A DNA stretch of 24,452 bases from a virus. The notes below the pieces were generated by a model. That model saw only the letters and a program-made list of their open reading frames with translations. It did not search any database and was not told the DNA's origin. The translations under genes and the position numbers were made by a program. The DNA lies in the IMG/VR virus record IMGVR_UViG_3300011114_000166, positions 1-24,452 of that record; one strand, written 5' to 3'. How positions within the stretch are numbered: the stretch's first letter is position 1; each line of letters opens with the position of its first letter. Below, one piece after another: positions 1-7,763 of this stretch.

Positions 1-878
1 AGAATGTCATTGAGCAGCCTGCTAACTTACTGTCTGTAACTCCAAGATCATTAAATTTACCAACTACTGGCGGTAATACTGCGCCAATGAGTGATGCTGC
101 ATTTGCTGCACAGATGGCAAATGGCGAGTCCAACGCGCAAAGCCTTGGAACTACTGGTGAGGCCATAGGTAAAGCAATGATGGCAATGCTGACCTCTCCA
201 CCAATTGCAGTACAAATAATGCAGGCACTGCTTGGCCCGAATGGGTTGGGCATTGGAATTGGAAGCACGCCAGGCGCACCAGGCACTGGCGTTGGCTTTG
301 GCGGTACTGCCGCCAGCGGTATGTCTGGCATGGGTATGAGTGCTGGCGCACCGTCAGGTCAATCTGCATCAAACTCAGGCTCTGGCGAGGGTGGCATGAA
401 TGCTGGCGGTGGTGGCCGTGGCGGGCCATCTTCAGGTGGTGACGGTGGTGCATCATCTGGAGGTGATGGCGGTGGTGCGTCTGGTGGTGATGGTGGTGGC
501 GCATCAGGCGGTGGTGGTGGTGGAGCCGGTGGCGGTGGCGGTGCTGGATGCTGTTTCATCATGCTGGAGGCTAGATACGGTGACGGCACTATGGACACCG
601 TGGTACGCCGATACCGTGATGAGAAGATCACTGAGCGCAACAAGCGCGGCTACTACAAGCTGGCAGAGGTATTCGTTCCGCTGATGCGTGAGTCAAAGTT
701 GTTCAAATTCATGGTGGCAAAGACATTTGCTGATCCACTGGTGTCCTATGGGAAATGGCACTATGGTCAAAATAAGTATGGCTGGCTATTCAAGCCAGTG
801 GAAAAATTCTGGATGAAGGTGTTTAATGTGCTTGGCACTGATACACAATTCATTCGTGAAAACGGTCAAACGGTTTAA
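1..878 (+). CDS. Gly-rich virion-associated protein with CFI-box-like C-terminus (5' partial)
   Basis: The reading frame is open to the left edge (codons from base 3), and the first Met at 87 has no Shine-Dalgarno, so I read this as the 3' part of a longer gene. After an Ala/Met/Gly-rich stretch comes a low-complexity Gly/Ser/Asp linker at about 425-548 with repeated SGGDGGGA-like units. A compact C-terminal domain of about 110 residues then begins Cys-Cys-Phe-Ile, with YGDGTMD and VVRRYRDE motifs and a Tyr-Tyr pair. This resembles the CFI-box (CFIATAAYG-type) C-terminal domain seen after Gly-rich linkers in bacterial and phage proteins; the match is from memory. It precedes ejection-type genes, so a virion or tail role is inferred. 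The biochemical function is unknown. Confidence 0.8.
   Translation, partial: NVIEQPANLLSVTPRSLNLPTTGGNTAPMSDAAFAAQMANGESNAQSLGTTGEAIGKAMMAMLTSPPIAVQIMQALLGPNGLGIGIGSTPGAPGTGVGFGGTAASGMSGMGMSAGAPSGQSASNSGSGEGGMNAGGGGRGGPSSGGDGGASSGGDGGGASGGDGGGASGGGGGGAGGGGGAGCCFIMLEARYGDGTMDTVVRRYRDEKITERNKRGYYKLAEVFVPLMRESKLFKFMVAKTFADPLVSYGKWHYGQNKYGWLFKPVEKFWMKVFNVLGTDTQFIRENGQTV
425..548 (+). repeat. GGT/GGC low-complexity tract encoding Gly/Ser/Asp repeats
   Basis: Imperfect tandem units of about 24 bases encode SGGDGGGA-like octapeptides, ending in pure poly-Gly. The tract lies in frame in the Gly-rich virion-associated gene and forms a flexible linker before its C-terminal domain. Such tracts can change length by slippage or recombination. 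The long frames on other strands over this region are by-products of the repeat. Confidence 0.8.
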
Positions 879-888
879 GGGGTAATGT

Positions 889-1617
889 ATGTCTAAAGGC
901 GGTTCACAACAAAGTTCAACGAGCATTGATCCTCAGATCAAGGCCAAGTACTTAGAGCAAGTAGGTAAAGCTGAAACAGCAGCCGGTAATCTTGGAGTAC
1001 AAGAGTTTGCTGGCTTTGATCCTATGTATCAGGCGGCTGAAAAAGCGTCCTACGAAGCAAGCATGAAACCATTTGGTGCTGAAGACATCATGGCGTTTCA
1101 AAATCCTTATGAGCAGGATGTTGTCAATACATCGCTTAAGGATATTGAAGAGGCACGCCAGATGCAAGCTCTGAGCGATGCACAGCAAGCCACTGGCGCA
1201 AAAGCCTTTGGAGGTTCACGCCAGGCTGTGCAATCAGCACTCAGCAATGAGGCGGCGCTGAAGACTGCGGCCAGAACGTCTGCTCAGTTGCGCTCTGCTG
1301 GCTACGGCCAATCAGCTGCACTGGCGCAGGCTGCACGCGGCATGAATCAGCAAGGCTATCAGACCGCCATGAACTTAGGTTTAGGCCGACAGTCATTTGC
1401 ACAGCAGCAGCTGGACGCGGCTAGAAACCTTGAGTTGCAGCGTCTTGGTATCACTCAGGCGGCACTGTCAGCGCAGCCAGCAAACGTAGGTCAGACAATG
1501 ACTCAGCCAACGTCACGCAATGTTGCATCAGGCGCATTGGGCGGTGCAATGGCTGGATATCAGCTTGGCGGACCATGGGGCGCAGCTGCTGGTGGTTTGT
1601 TGGGAGCATTTGGATGA
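889..1617 (+). CDS. Putative ejection-type internal virion protein (242 aa)
   Basis: The start is supported by AAGGGG at 877-882, six bases before the ATG. The protein is rich in Gln, Ala and Ser. It has a central helical part (about residues 65-125) with a DIEEARQMQALSDAQQATGA-type stretch followed by GGSRQAV, a style familiar from short-tailed-phage ejection proteins. The last 35 residues are Gly/Ala-rich and hydrophobic (GALGGAMAGYQLGGPWGAAA), which could insert in a membrane. It lies in a run of plus-strand genes and overlaps the next gene by ATGA. Assignment to DNA ejection rests on composition and context; no enzymatic motif is visible. Confidence 0.65.
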   Translation: MSKGGSQQSSTSIDPQIKAKYLEQVGKAETAAGNLGVQEFAGFDPMYQAAEKASYEASMKPFGAEDIMAFQNPYEQDVVNTSLKDIEEARQMQALSDAQQATGAKAFGGSRQAVQSALSNEAALKTAARTSAQLRSAGYGQSAALAQAARGMNQQGYQTAMNLGLGRQSFAQQQLDAARNLELQRLGITQAALSAQPANVGQTMTQPTSRNVASGALGGAMAGYQLGGPWGAAAGGLLGAFG

Positions 1618-1958
1618 CCAACTACCTAGACTTACTGCGGAAAAACAATCCCGCCAGCGGTTTGCGTAAGCCGATGATGGGTGAAGGCTTTGACCTGTAT
1701 GGTGGCGTAAAGAACGCAAGCCTTGACATGACTATGCCGTCACCTGATTACGGTGATGGCCTTGGCGTTAAAGCACCTGAGTCCTTTGGACAGATGCCTG
1801 CTGCAAAGCCAAACATGGATGCTGGTCTGGCAATATCTCTGCTGGGTGCTGGGCAAGAGAAGTCTGCTGGTATGCAGATGCCGCAACTGCCAGGCGGTAG
1901 CAATCTGACCTACGCGCAATTGATGAAGATGTACGGCATGACCGGCTTACTTGGATGA
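1614..1958 (+). CDS. Small hypothetical virion-module protein (114 aa)
   Basis: The ATG at 1614 overlaps the upstream stop as ATGA and has GGGAG at about 1602-1606. An in-frame ATG at 1575 would lie deep inside the upstream gene and is less likely. The protein starts MTNYLDLLRKNNPASGL and is rich in Met, Gly and Pro. It has no signal peptide, membrane segment or recognisable motif. Its coupling to two ejection-type genes suggests a small virion or assembly part. I do not recognise the family. Confidence 0.65.
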   Translation: MTNYLDLLRKNNPASGLRKPMMGEGFDLYGGVKNASLDMTMPSPDYGDGLGVKAPESFGQMPAAKPNMDAGLAISLLGAGQEKSAGMQMPQLPGGSNLTYAQLMKMYGMTGLLG

Positions 1959-1966
1959 GGTGAAAA

Positions 1967-3664
1967 ATGGCAGATTCTTTATATTCTGGCTTTAATGGAT
2001 TATTTGGGCAGTATGGTCAATATCAAGATTTATACAATGATCCAGAGGTTTCTGCCTTTAACGTAAATGTGAATACACGTCCAGGGTATGGAAATGCTGT
2101 GCCAATGAATCCATATGTTTATCCAATGCCTTTCCCATCTTTATCTGATGCGGAAAACATTTCAAGAGATGGGAATGTCACACCTATTTCATTGATGACA
2201 ACAGTTGCACCAGTGGATGTTCTCAGTGACCGCAATAGAAGAATACAGGCAATTGATCAGCGCATTGCAAATTCACCAATTCCAATTGAACCTTATGTGA
2301 GTCCCAAAATGGCAGATACACAAACAAACTCTAGTTTTATGGATAACCTTGGCGGCCTGTTGTTTGGCGGTGGAGGTGATGGCATGGAAGGTTATCTGTC
2401 AGAGAAACAGCAAAAGGCCATCCAGAATCAAGCAATGATGCAGGCCGCAGCCTCACTGCTTAAATCAAGTGGTAGGACAACGCAACCCATCTCAATAGGT
2501 CAGGCATTGGGTGAGGCATACGGCGCTGGCACAGCCGGTTATCAGCAGGCGCAGCAGGGTGCTATCCAGCAGCTGATAACAAAGCAGAAACTGGATGAAA
2601 TGAAACGCGCACAGGCGCAGCAGCAGGCATATCAGAACTTCTTGATGGGTCAGCCTACCGCTGGTACTGAGATCACGCCACAGCAGGCTTTGTCAGTACC
2701 AGGTATGCAAGTTGGCCCAACCGTTGAACGTGCTGCGATGATCGGTCAGCCGATGCCGTCTGATGGCACTGCAACTGGTGGCGCATCAGTATTGACACCA
2801 ATGCAACGCGCCATGTTGTCTCAATTGTCAGCAGACAAGGGTATCCCTGAAATGTTGAAATTGACTCAGCCAACAGAGAAAGCCAAGTTGTTGGCAGAAC
2901 TTGGAATGAAACCTACGTTGGAGAATCTGCGCCTGCTTGAAAAGCCAGAGGCTGATCCTGAAAAAATTAAATATTTGAAGGCATTGAATATGCCTATCAC
3001 GCTTGAGAATTTACGTCAGTTGGATAAGCCAGAGGCTTTGCCACATGAGATTCAATTGCTCAAGGCTACAAATATGCCAATTACATTTGAAAATGTTCAA
3101 GCAATTCGCAAGTCTGCGGCAGCAAATGTAACTGTTGATACAGGTCAAAAAGGATTTGAAAACAAGATGACCGCCAAGAAGACATTCATGTCTGAGCCGA
3201 TCTATAAAGATTTCAACGACATGAAGTCTGCCTATGGACAAGTACTGACTGCACTTGATCAAGGCTCACCAATTGGTGATGTTGCTGGCGCTACCAAGGT
3301 CATGAAATTGCTTGATCCTGGCTCTGTTGTACGCGAGTCTGAATTGGGTATTGCGATGGCGGCATCAGGCCGTATGGACAGACTTAAATTTTATTTCAAC
3401 AATTGGGCGACAGGTGAGAAACTGACACCTACACAACGCGAAGACTTCAAACAATTGTCAAACGAGTTGTATGCGGCTGCTGGTCAGGCTTACAACCAGA
3501 AGCGTGGTGAATACATTGACTTTGGTAATAGCACTGGAGTGACTTTGGATAAGGCACTTGGTGAGCCTGCAAAGCTACCGTCAATTGTCAGAACACCTGG
3601 CGCTAATGCTCCACCGATAAATATTCAAGATATATTGAACAAATATCCAGCAAGGAAACCGTAA
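1967..3664 (+). CDS. Large virion-module protein with 28-residue repeats (565 aa)
   Basis: GAGGTG at 1957-1962 precedes the ATG. The N-terminal 120 residues are Asn/Tyr/Pro-rich and AT-rich at DNA level. A Gln/Ala-rich helical middle follows (about 140-220). Residues 304-387 then form three tandem 28-residue units, each with a pattern like LLK-A-NMPITLENLRQL-KPEA, and a degenerate copy may lie just before. The C-terminal part (about 395-540) looks like a folded helical domain and ends in a Pro-rich tail. The gene shares TAATG with the next one. Position and composition fit an ejection or internal head protein, but the exact role is unknown. The AT-rich 5' part suggests mosaic origin. Confidence 0.65.
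   Translation: MADSLYSGFNGLFGQYGQYQDLYNDPEVSAFNVNVNTRPGYGNAVPMNPYVYPMPFPSLSDAENISRDGNVTPISLMTTVAPVDVLSDRNRRIQAIDQRIANSPIPIEPYVSPKMADTQTNSSFMDNLGGLLFGGGGDGMEGYLSEKQQKAIQNQAMMQAAASLLKSSGRTTQPISIGQALGEAYGAGTAGYQQAQQGAIQQLITKQKLDEMKRAQAQQQAYQNFLMGQPTAGTEITPQQALSVPGMQVGPTVERAAMIGQPMPSDGTATGGASVLTPMQRAMLSQLSADKGIPEMLKLTQPTEKAKLLAELGMKPTLENLRLLEKPEADPEKIKYLKALNMPITLENLRQLDKPEALPHEIQLLKATNMPITFENVQAIRKSAAANVTVDTGQKGFENKMTAKKTFMSEPIYKDFNDMKSAYGQVLTALDQGSPIGDVAGATKVMKLLDPGSVVRESELGIAMAASGRMDRLKFYFNNWATGEKLTPTQREDFKQLSNELYAAAGQAYNQKRGEYIDFGNSTGVTLDKALGEPAKLPSIVRTPGANAPPINIQDILNKYPARKP
2876..3127 (+). repeat. Three tandem 84-base coding repeats (28 aa each)
   Basis: Units at residues 304-331, 332-359 and 360-387 of the 565-aa protein align without gaps. 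Conserved positions include Leu-x3-x-Met-x-Pro-Thr/Ile-x-Leu/Phe-Glu-Asn-Leu/Val and Lys-Pro-Glu-Ala. The third unit is the most diverged. The pattern suggests two-helix repeats stacked into a short solenoid. Confidence 0.75.
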
Positions 3665-5526
3665 TGGCTAACCCAACTATTGACGATCTTTACAAGTCTT
3701 TAGCTGCTGCGGATGCAGCCGGTGACACGCAATCTGCTCAGATGTTGGCTGATTACATCAGGTCATTACAAGCGCCAGCACCAACGCCAGCACCGTCAAT
3801 GACTGAGGACTTGAAACGCCAAGCGGGTTTGTCTGTACGTCCTATGGCGCAGTCAGTGTTGACTGCTGGCGGTATGCTGCCGTTGGTAGTTGATCCTGCT
3901 GTCAATTTATTCAATCTGGCGGCAGGCACCAATGTGCCGACAATGACTCAGGCAGTGCCTAAAACGCTGTCAGCCATGGGCTTGCCTGAGCCACAGACAG
4001 CGCAAGAGCGAGTAGTGCAGGACATGGCAACGGCTGGATATGGCGTTGGAACAGCCGCAAATCTGGCTAAAAAGGCACTACCCATGGCGCAGTCTCAGAC
4101 AGCGCAAGAATTACTCAAGATGCTGGCTACAAGTCCCACAGCACAAGCGTCAGCGGCCACAGCAGCAACTGCTGCCAGCGGTGCATTGCGCGAAGGTGGT
4201 GCGCCACCATGGGCGCAAGTTGCTGGCGCATTGACAGCCGGTATGGTAGCCCCTGGTGGGCCAAGTCTGCCGACAACGCAACGCGCTTTATCCGCGCCGG
4301 TGTCTTTAGTGCAGCCATTCACACAAGCAGGCAGAGAAACCATCATTGGAAGCCTGCTAAATAAACTGGCGACAAATCCAGAACGAGCGCAACAAAACCT
4401 AAGCCGCGCCGAGCCGCTTGTTCCTGGCGTGTCACCGATGACTGCCGCTACAGCGTTTGATCCTGGCTTGGCATCCGCAGAAACCGCAATCAGGGCGCTG
4501 GATCAGTCAGGTGCATTTGCTACGCGCCTATCTGCCAACCAGCAGGCTTTGCTTGACGCATACCGCCGTCTGTCTGGTAAGCCTGGCTCAGTCCCGCTGG
4601 CCGAGGCAAAGCGCACGGCAGTCACAGCGCCTATGCGTGAGGCTGCATTTGAGGGTGTGACGGTCAACCCTGACACATTCCAAAGCGGCATCAAACTGGT
4701 GGTGAATCAGGCCATCAACAATGTAATGACAAGCCCTGTTGGTGTACGTCAGGACGTTGAAACGGCCATGAAGTTTGCGGCAGATCGAGTTGCGCGCGCA
4801 AAGTCTCCGATGGAGTTGTACGAAATCCGCAAGGACTTGGCCGGTGCAGCGCAGGGTAAGTACAACCAAGAGAATCCAAGCCTGCGACTTGCAAGCGGCC
4901 AGCTAAAGCAAGTCATTGCCGCCGTGGATGACGTGATTGAGGCATCTGCGCCAGGCTTTAAAGCCTACATGGACAAGTATTCCAAGATGTCCGGCCCCAT
5001 TGACCAGATGAAGATGCTGCAAGAGATTGAGCGCCGTGTCACCACCGGCCAGCCCAACCTGATAACGCAAGAGCCGGTGCTGGCCGCTGGTAGTCTGCGC
5101 CGCCAGCTGGCAAACAAGGCTGATGAACTCGATCTGAAACTGTCAGTGCCGGCACAGACGCGCTTGGATAACATCATTGACGAGATCAACCGTGGCATGG
5201 CAGCGACTGCGCCAGGCGTGCGTGCGCCAGGCTCTGATACGTTCAAGAATATGAGCATGGGTAACCTGATCGGGCGAGTGTTCAGCGAGTCCATGGCGAC
5301 CAACACCACACTGCGTACCATGACGCGGCCTTTGGACTTCCTGTACAAGTTGCCTGATGAGCAGATTCAGCAGCTGCTGGTGCAGGCAATGCTTGATCCT
5401 AAGATGGCCGCCATGATGATGGCAAAAGCCAACATCACCAAGGTGCAGCCTCTGGCAACATCATTGCGTGACAAGGCGACTCAACTCGGATATGGCACTG
5501 CAATTGGTGCCGCACAAGGACAGTAA
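3664..5526 (+). CDS. Putative DNA-ejection / internal virion protein (620 aa)
   Basis: The start overlaps the preceding stop as TAATG. Residues 7-36 carry a short helical motif (DDLYKSLAAADAAGDTQSAQ and onward to YIRSL) that I associate with the N-termini of many phage virion proteins. Residues 62-88 are hydrophobic, and an Ala/Thr-rich stretch lies near 150-205; either could touch a membrane during ejection. The C-terminal half is a helical domain with the pattern ELYEIRKDL, then GQLKQVIAAVDDVIEASAPG, then a Tyr-rich YMDKYSKMS stretch. I recall similar patterns in large ejection-type proteins of short-tailed phages. No lytic transglycosylase or protease motif is seen. Its place before an ART-like gene suggests the two may leave the virion together (inference). 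Confidence 0.65.
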   Translation: MANPTIDDLYKSLAAADAAGDTQSAQMLADYIRSLQAPAPTPAPSMTEDLKRQAGLSVRPMAQSVLTAGGMLPLVVDPAVNLFNLAAGTNVPTMTQAVPKTLSAMGLPEPQTAQERVVQDMATAGYGVGTAANLAKKALPMAQSQTAQELLKMLATSPTAQASAATAATAASGALREGGAPPWAQVAGALTAGMVAPGGPSLPTTQRALSAPVSLVQPFTQAGRETIIGSLLNKLATNPERAQQNLSRAEPLVPGVSPMTAATAFDPGLASAETAIRALDQSGAFATRLSANQQALLDAYRRLSGKPGSVPLAEAKRTAVTAPMREAAFEGVTVNPDTFQSGIKLVVNQAINNVMTSPVGVRQDVETAMKFAADRVARAKSPMELYEIRKDLAGAAQGKYNQENPSLRLASGQLKQVIAAVDDVIEASAPGFKAYMDKYSKMSGPIDQMKMLQEIERRVTTGQPNLITQEPVLAAGSLRRQLANKADELDLKLSVPAQTRLDNIIDEINRGMAATAPGVRAPGSDTFKNMSMGNLIGRVFSESMATNTTLRTMTRPLDFLYKLPDEQIQQLLVQAMLDPKMAAMMMAKANITKVQPLATSLRDKATQLGYGTAIGAAQGQ

Positions 5527-5529
5527 ATC

Positions 5530-7023
5530 ATGGCAGACAACCTACAAGCCACACCGCGCAACGAGTTGCTGGGACTCTTATCTGATGCCATGTATGGTGG
5601 TCTGGATTGGATGAAGTCTCCGCAAAGAGCGCAACAGATGCAAGGCTTGGCGGGTCTGCTGGAATCTACTGGCATTCCGAAAACCACTCAGCGCATGGCG
5701 TATGGTGAGCCACTCACCAACATTGGCCGAGCCAATGTGCCATTGCTCAAACCTGAGACTGCTGATGCCTTAATGAATGTTGCGCCATTTGCGCCAGTGG
5801 TGGGTAGATTGGCGAGTCGTGCTATTCGCGCCACTGAGGGTATGCCTGTTGGGATGAGTATTAAAGCGGTTAAAACTCCACAAGAGGCAGCTTTAGAGTT
5901 AGCAAAACAAAATGCAATGCAAACTGGTCAATCTTTAGATCCATATCCAAGATCATTGCAACAAGGGTATGAGCATGATTGGTATCACGGTTCTACTGGG
6001 GATATAACCAATTTTAATCCAAATTTGCTTGGTGAAGCCACTGGCGCTCAAAGTGCAAAAAAAGGATTTTTCTTTGCTAGAGACCCTCAAAATCCTCCTG
6101 CATCAATGATGACAAGAACAACAGATCAATCAAGTATTGATATGCTTAAAAAATTAGGCATACCTGATGATCAAATTGCCAAATTAAATCAAGTTTCAAT
6201 GCAAGGACATGGGGCAGAAACCGCATCTGGATATGCTCAGATTGGCGGTTCTAGAGAATACAGAGAAGCTATGCGTAAAGCAAAATCAGCAGAAAAGCGT
6301 GGCGATTGGAACGAACACGACAAGCAAATGCAAATTGCGGAAGATTCTGAAATACAAAGAATGCAAGAAGCACAATCTTTGGTTGCAAAGTATGGTGATA
6401 CCAGAGACACCATGACCGAAAAGATTAACCAAACATTTTACAGTTTGCAACATCCACAAGCGCAAGCTGAATTGTTAGATAAGAAATATAAAGAATTAAT
6501 GCCTTATGGTTGGTATAACAGTTATTCAGATGCCCAACTCAAAGGATTAAAAAAAGAAATAAGCCAATTAGTTGGTGAAGATGCAGCTAAATCTGCAATA
6601 AACGAAATAGATAAATTTAGAGCTGTTAAGAATGAACGTGCTCTTATTGAAAAAACCCAAACAGGTGGCAACGTCATGCCTGTTGCATTACGCTACAAAA
6701 ACCCTATGGTTCATGACTTTGGCGGCAAATCATATAGAGAGCAAACATATTCTGATTTGATTGATCAGGCTTTGGCTGGCGGTCATGATGCTTTGATATT
6801 GAAAAACACATTTGATCCTGGCGGTGGCCCTGCAAAACTAGTAGATGTTGGGGTTGTCTTTAAACCCGATCAGATAAGATCTAAATTTGCCGCCTTTGAC
6901 CCATTGCGTAAAGACGTTGCAACAGCAATTGCTGCGGGAGTTGCATTGCCTGATCTATTGGCGGCAGAGCCTACAACAGAAGAATTGCAGCGCCGTCAGC
7001 CAGCTTCCTTGCTATTCCCATAA
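5530..7023 (+). CDS. Putative virion-associated ADP-ribosyltransferase-like protein (497 aa)
   Basis: AAGGA at 5516-5520 lies nine bases before the ATG. The N-terminal 105 residues look like a structural or docking segment matching the GC-richer style of the neighbouring gene. Then come W151-Y152-H153-G154-S155 and K178-GFFFARDP, which resemble the first (HG) and second (G-Y-F-A) motifs of PARP/diphtheria-toxin-type ADP-ribosyltransferases. The C-terminal part has HDALILKN (419-426) and VGVVFKPDQIRSKFAAFDP (440-458), the typical closing segment of ART-like toxin and polyvalent-protein domains. The catalytic third position may be Gln448 instead of Glu; this is not settled. Such domains transfer ADP-ribose from NAD to protein or nucleic acid. 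Position in the ejection block suggests delivery with the DNA, as with T4 Alt (inference). The ART part is markedly AT-rich, suggesting separate acquisition. Confidence 0.6.
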   Translation: MADNLQATPRNELLGLLSDAMYGGLDWMKSPQRAQQMQGLAGLLESTGIPKTTQRMAYGEPLTNIGRANVPLLKPETADALMNVAPFAPVVGRLASRAIRATEGMPVGMSIKAVKTPQEAALELAKQNAMQTGQSLDPYPRSLQQGYEHDWYHGSTGDITNFNPNLLGEATGAQSAKKGFFFARDPQNPPASMMTRTTDQSSIDMLKKLGIPDDQIAKLNQVSMQGHGAETASGYAQIGGSREYREAMRKAKSAEKRGDWNEHDKQMQIAEDSEIQRMQEAQSLVAKYGDTRDTMTEKINQTFYSLQHPQAQAELLDKKYKELMPYGWYNSYSDAQLKGLKKEISQLVGEDAAKSAINEIDKFRAVKNERALIEKTQTGGNVMPVALRYKNPMVHDFGGKSYREQTYSDLIDQALAGGHDALILKNTFDPGGGPAKLVDVGVVFKPDQIRSKFAAFDPLRKDVATAIAAGVALPDLLAAEPTTEELQRRQPASLLFP

Positions 7024-7376
7024 AACGCAGCCACCAGCGGATCGCGCCGTGGCTTAAGCCTATGACCTCTTTCACGCGCCAAGCGGAAAGCCTTATCGTC
7101 CAATGTCTCACGCGCTCGATGCTTACGCAAACGCTCTACAGGTGTCAGCGGTAGCGGTCTGTCTGCATCAGTGCCAATGCCGTACCTATACACGGCCACC
7201 AGTATGCGGCCTGATCTAGACCATTCCTGAATGTGTACGGTGCCAGCCAGCCGCAGCCGCTTGATCATCTGCTGCGCTGACCTCTCGGTGCAGTACACCT
7301 TGGCCGCCAGCTCTGGCGCTGTGCAGCCGGTGCGCTGTAGCAAGTCAATTATTTTCGGTAGTCTTGCTGATTTCAT
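6996..7376 (-). CDS. Winged-helix DNA-binding protein (126 aa)
   Basis: I take the ATG at 7376, with AGG seven bases upstream. A longer frame back to 7481 would run wholly inside the zinc-finger gene and adds low-complexity sequence. The first 60 residues form a winged-helix pattern: RLPKIIDLLQRTGCTAPELA, a recognition helix around RSAQQMIKRLRLAG, then a beta-wing ending VAVYRYG. A basic tail follows with RKHRARETLDDKAFRLARER. It is probably a transcription regulator or DNA-binding accessory protein. It is the last gene of the minus-strand operon, overlaps the gene before it by 32 bases, and meets the plus-strand ART-like gene tail to tail with a 28-base overlap. Confidence 0.7.
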   Translation of the reverse strand: MKSARLPKIIDLLQRTGCTAPELAAKVYCTERSAQQMIKRLRLAGTVHIQEWSRSGRILVAVYRYGIGTDADRPLPLTPVERLRKHRARETLDDKAFRLARERGHRLKPRRDPLVAAFYGNSKEAG

Positions 7377-7530
7377 GCTCGCGCCTGTCGTGTCTGTTGG
7401 CCTCTTCCTTGTCGGTAAAAACTTTGCCGCACTTGCTGCACCGCCATAGTCTGCCGGTGGTGACCAGCGTCTGTCTGTCACCGCGCAGGCCGTGCTGCTT
7501 GCCGGTCATTGTGCGTATCGTTTCAATCAA
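7345..7530 (-). CDS. C2H2-type zinc-finger small protein (61 aa, TTG start)
   Basis: The start is TTG at 7530, overlapping the preceding stop (TTGA). AAGGAG lies eight bases upstream, while the first ATG (7509) is too far from it. The C-terminal half reads Cys31-x2-Cys34-x3-Phe38-x8-His47-x4-His52, the classical C2H2 zinc-finger spacing (C-x2-C-x12-H-x4-H) with its core Phe. A zinc-bound single finger would bind DNA, RNA or a protein partner. The basic residues before the finger (KQHGLRGDRQ) would help nucleic-acid contact. It is translationally coupled to its upstream neighbour. The function is inferred from fold only; the partner is unknown. Confidence 0.7.
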   Translation of the reverse strand: MIETIRTMTGKQHGLRGDRQTLVTTGRLWRCSKCGKVFTDKEEANRHDRREHEISKTTENN

Positions 7531-7763
7531 GTGTTGCGCTCCTTGAGTTTGGCTTCAATGGCTTTGGCAAAAATATGGTGAGGTTGCTTCTCTTTCCACA
7601 AGTCTTTGTTCCAGCAAGCATCAATCTGCTCATCCGTCAGCCCTACCCATGTGCGCTGTGCTAAGGCTTGCTCTACTGCTTTGCGTACCTCTGCATCTAC
7701 ATCAGATTTTGTCCACAGATTAAATCGCGCTCTAATCCATGCGTTATATTCGGCTTGTGTCAT
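7527..7763 (-). CDS. Small hypothetical early protein (78 aa)
   Basis: The ATG at 7763 overlaps the upstream stop (TAATG) and the stop overlaps the next TTG start, so it sits in a coupled chain. The protein is Trp- and Lys/Glu-rich, with MTQAEYNAWIRARFNLW at its start and a helical stretch VDAEVRKAVEQALAQ. It has no Cys motif, signal peptide or membrane segment. I do not recognise a family. Small charged helical proteins of this kind are common in phage early operons, where they often bind host proteins, but no target can be read here. Confidence 0.65.
   Translation of the reverse strand: MTQAEYNAWIRARFNLWTKSDVDAEVRKAVEQALAQRTWVGLTDEQIDACWNKDLWKEKQPHHIFAKAIEAKLKERNT

Noticed and set aside
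151-643. Minus-strand His-rich and Pro-rich frames over the Gly-rich tract
   Set aside because: These come from reading GGT/GGC repeats on the other strand and have no start signals.
1575-1613. Earlier start for the 114-aa gene
   Set aside because: It would add 13 Trp/Cys-rich residues encoded inside the upstream gene; the ATGA start at 1614 with GGGAG is better supported.
4095-4346. Minus-strand Ala-rich frames within the 620-aa protein gene
   Set aside because: They mirror the Ala/Thr-rich repeats of the plus-strand gene and lack start signals.
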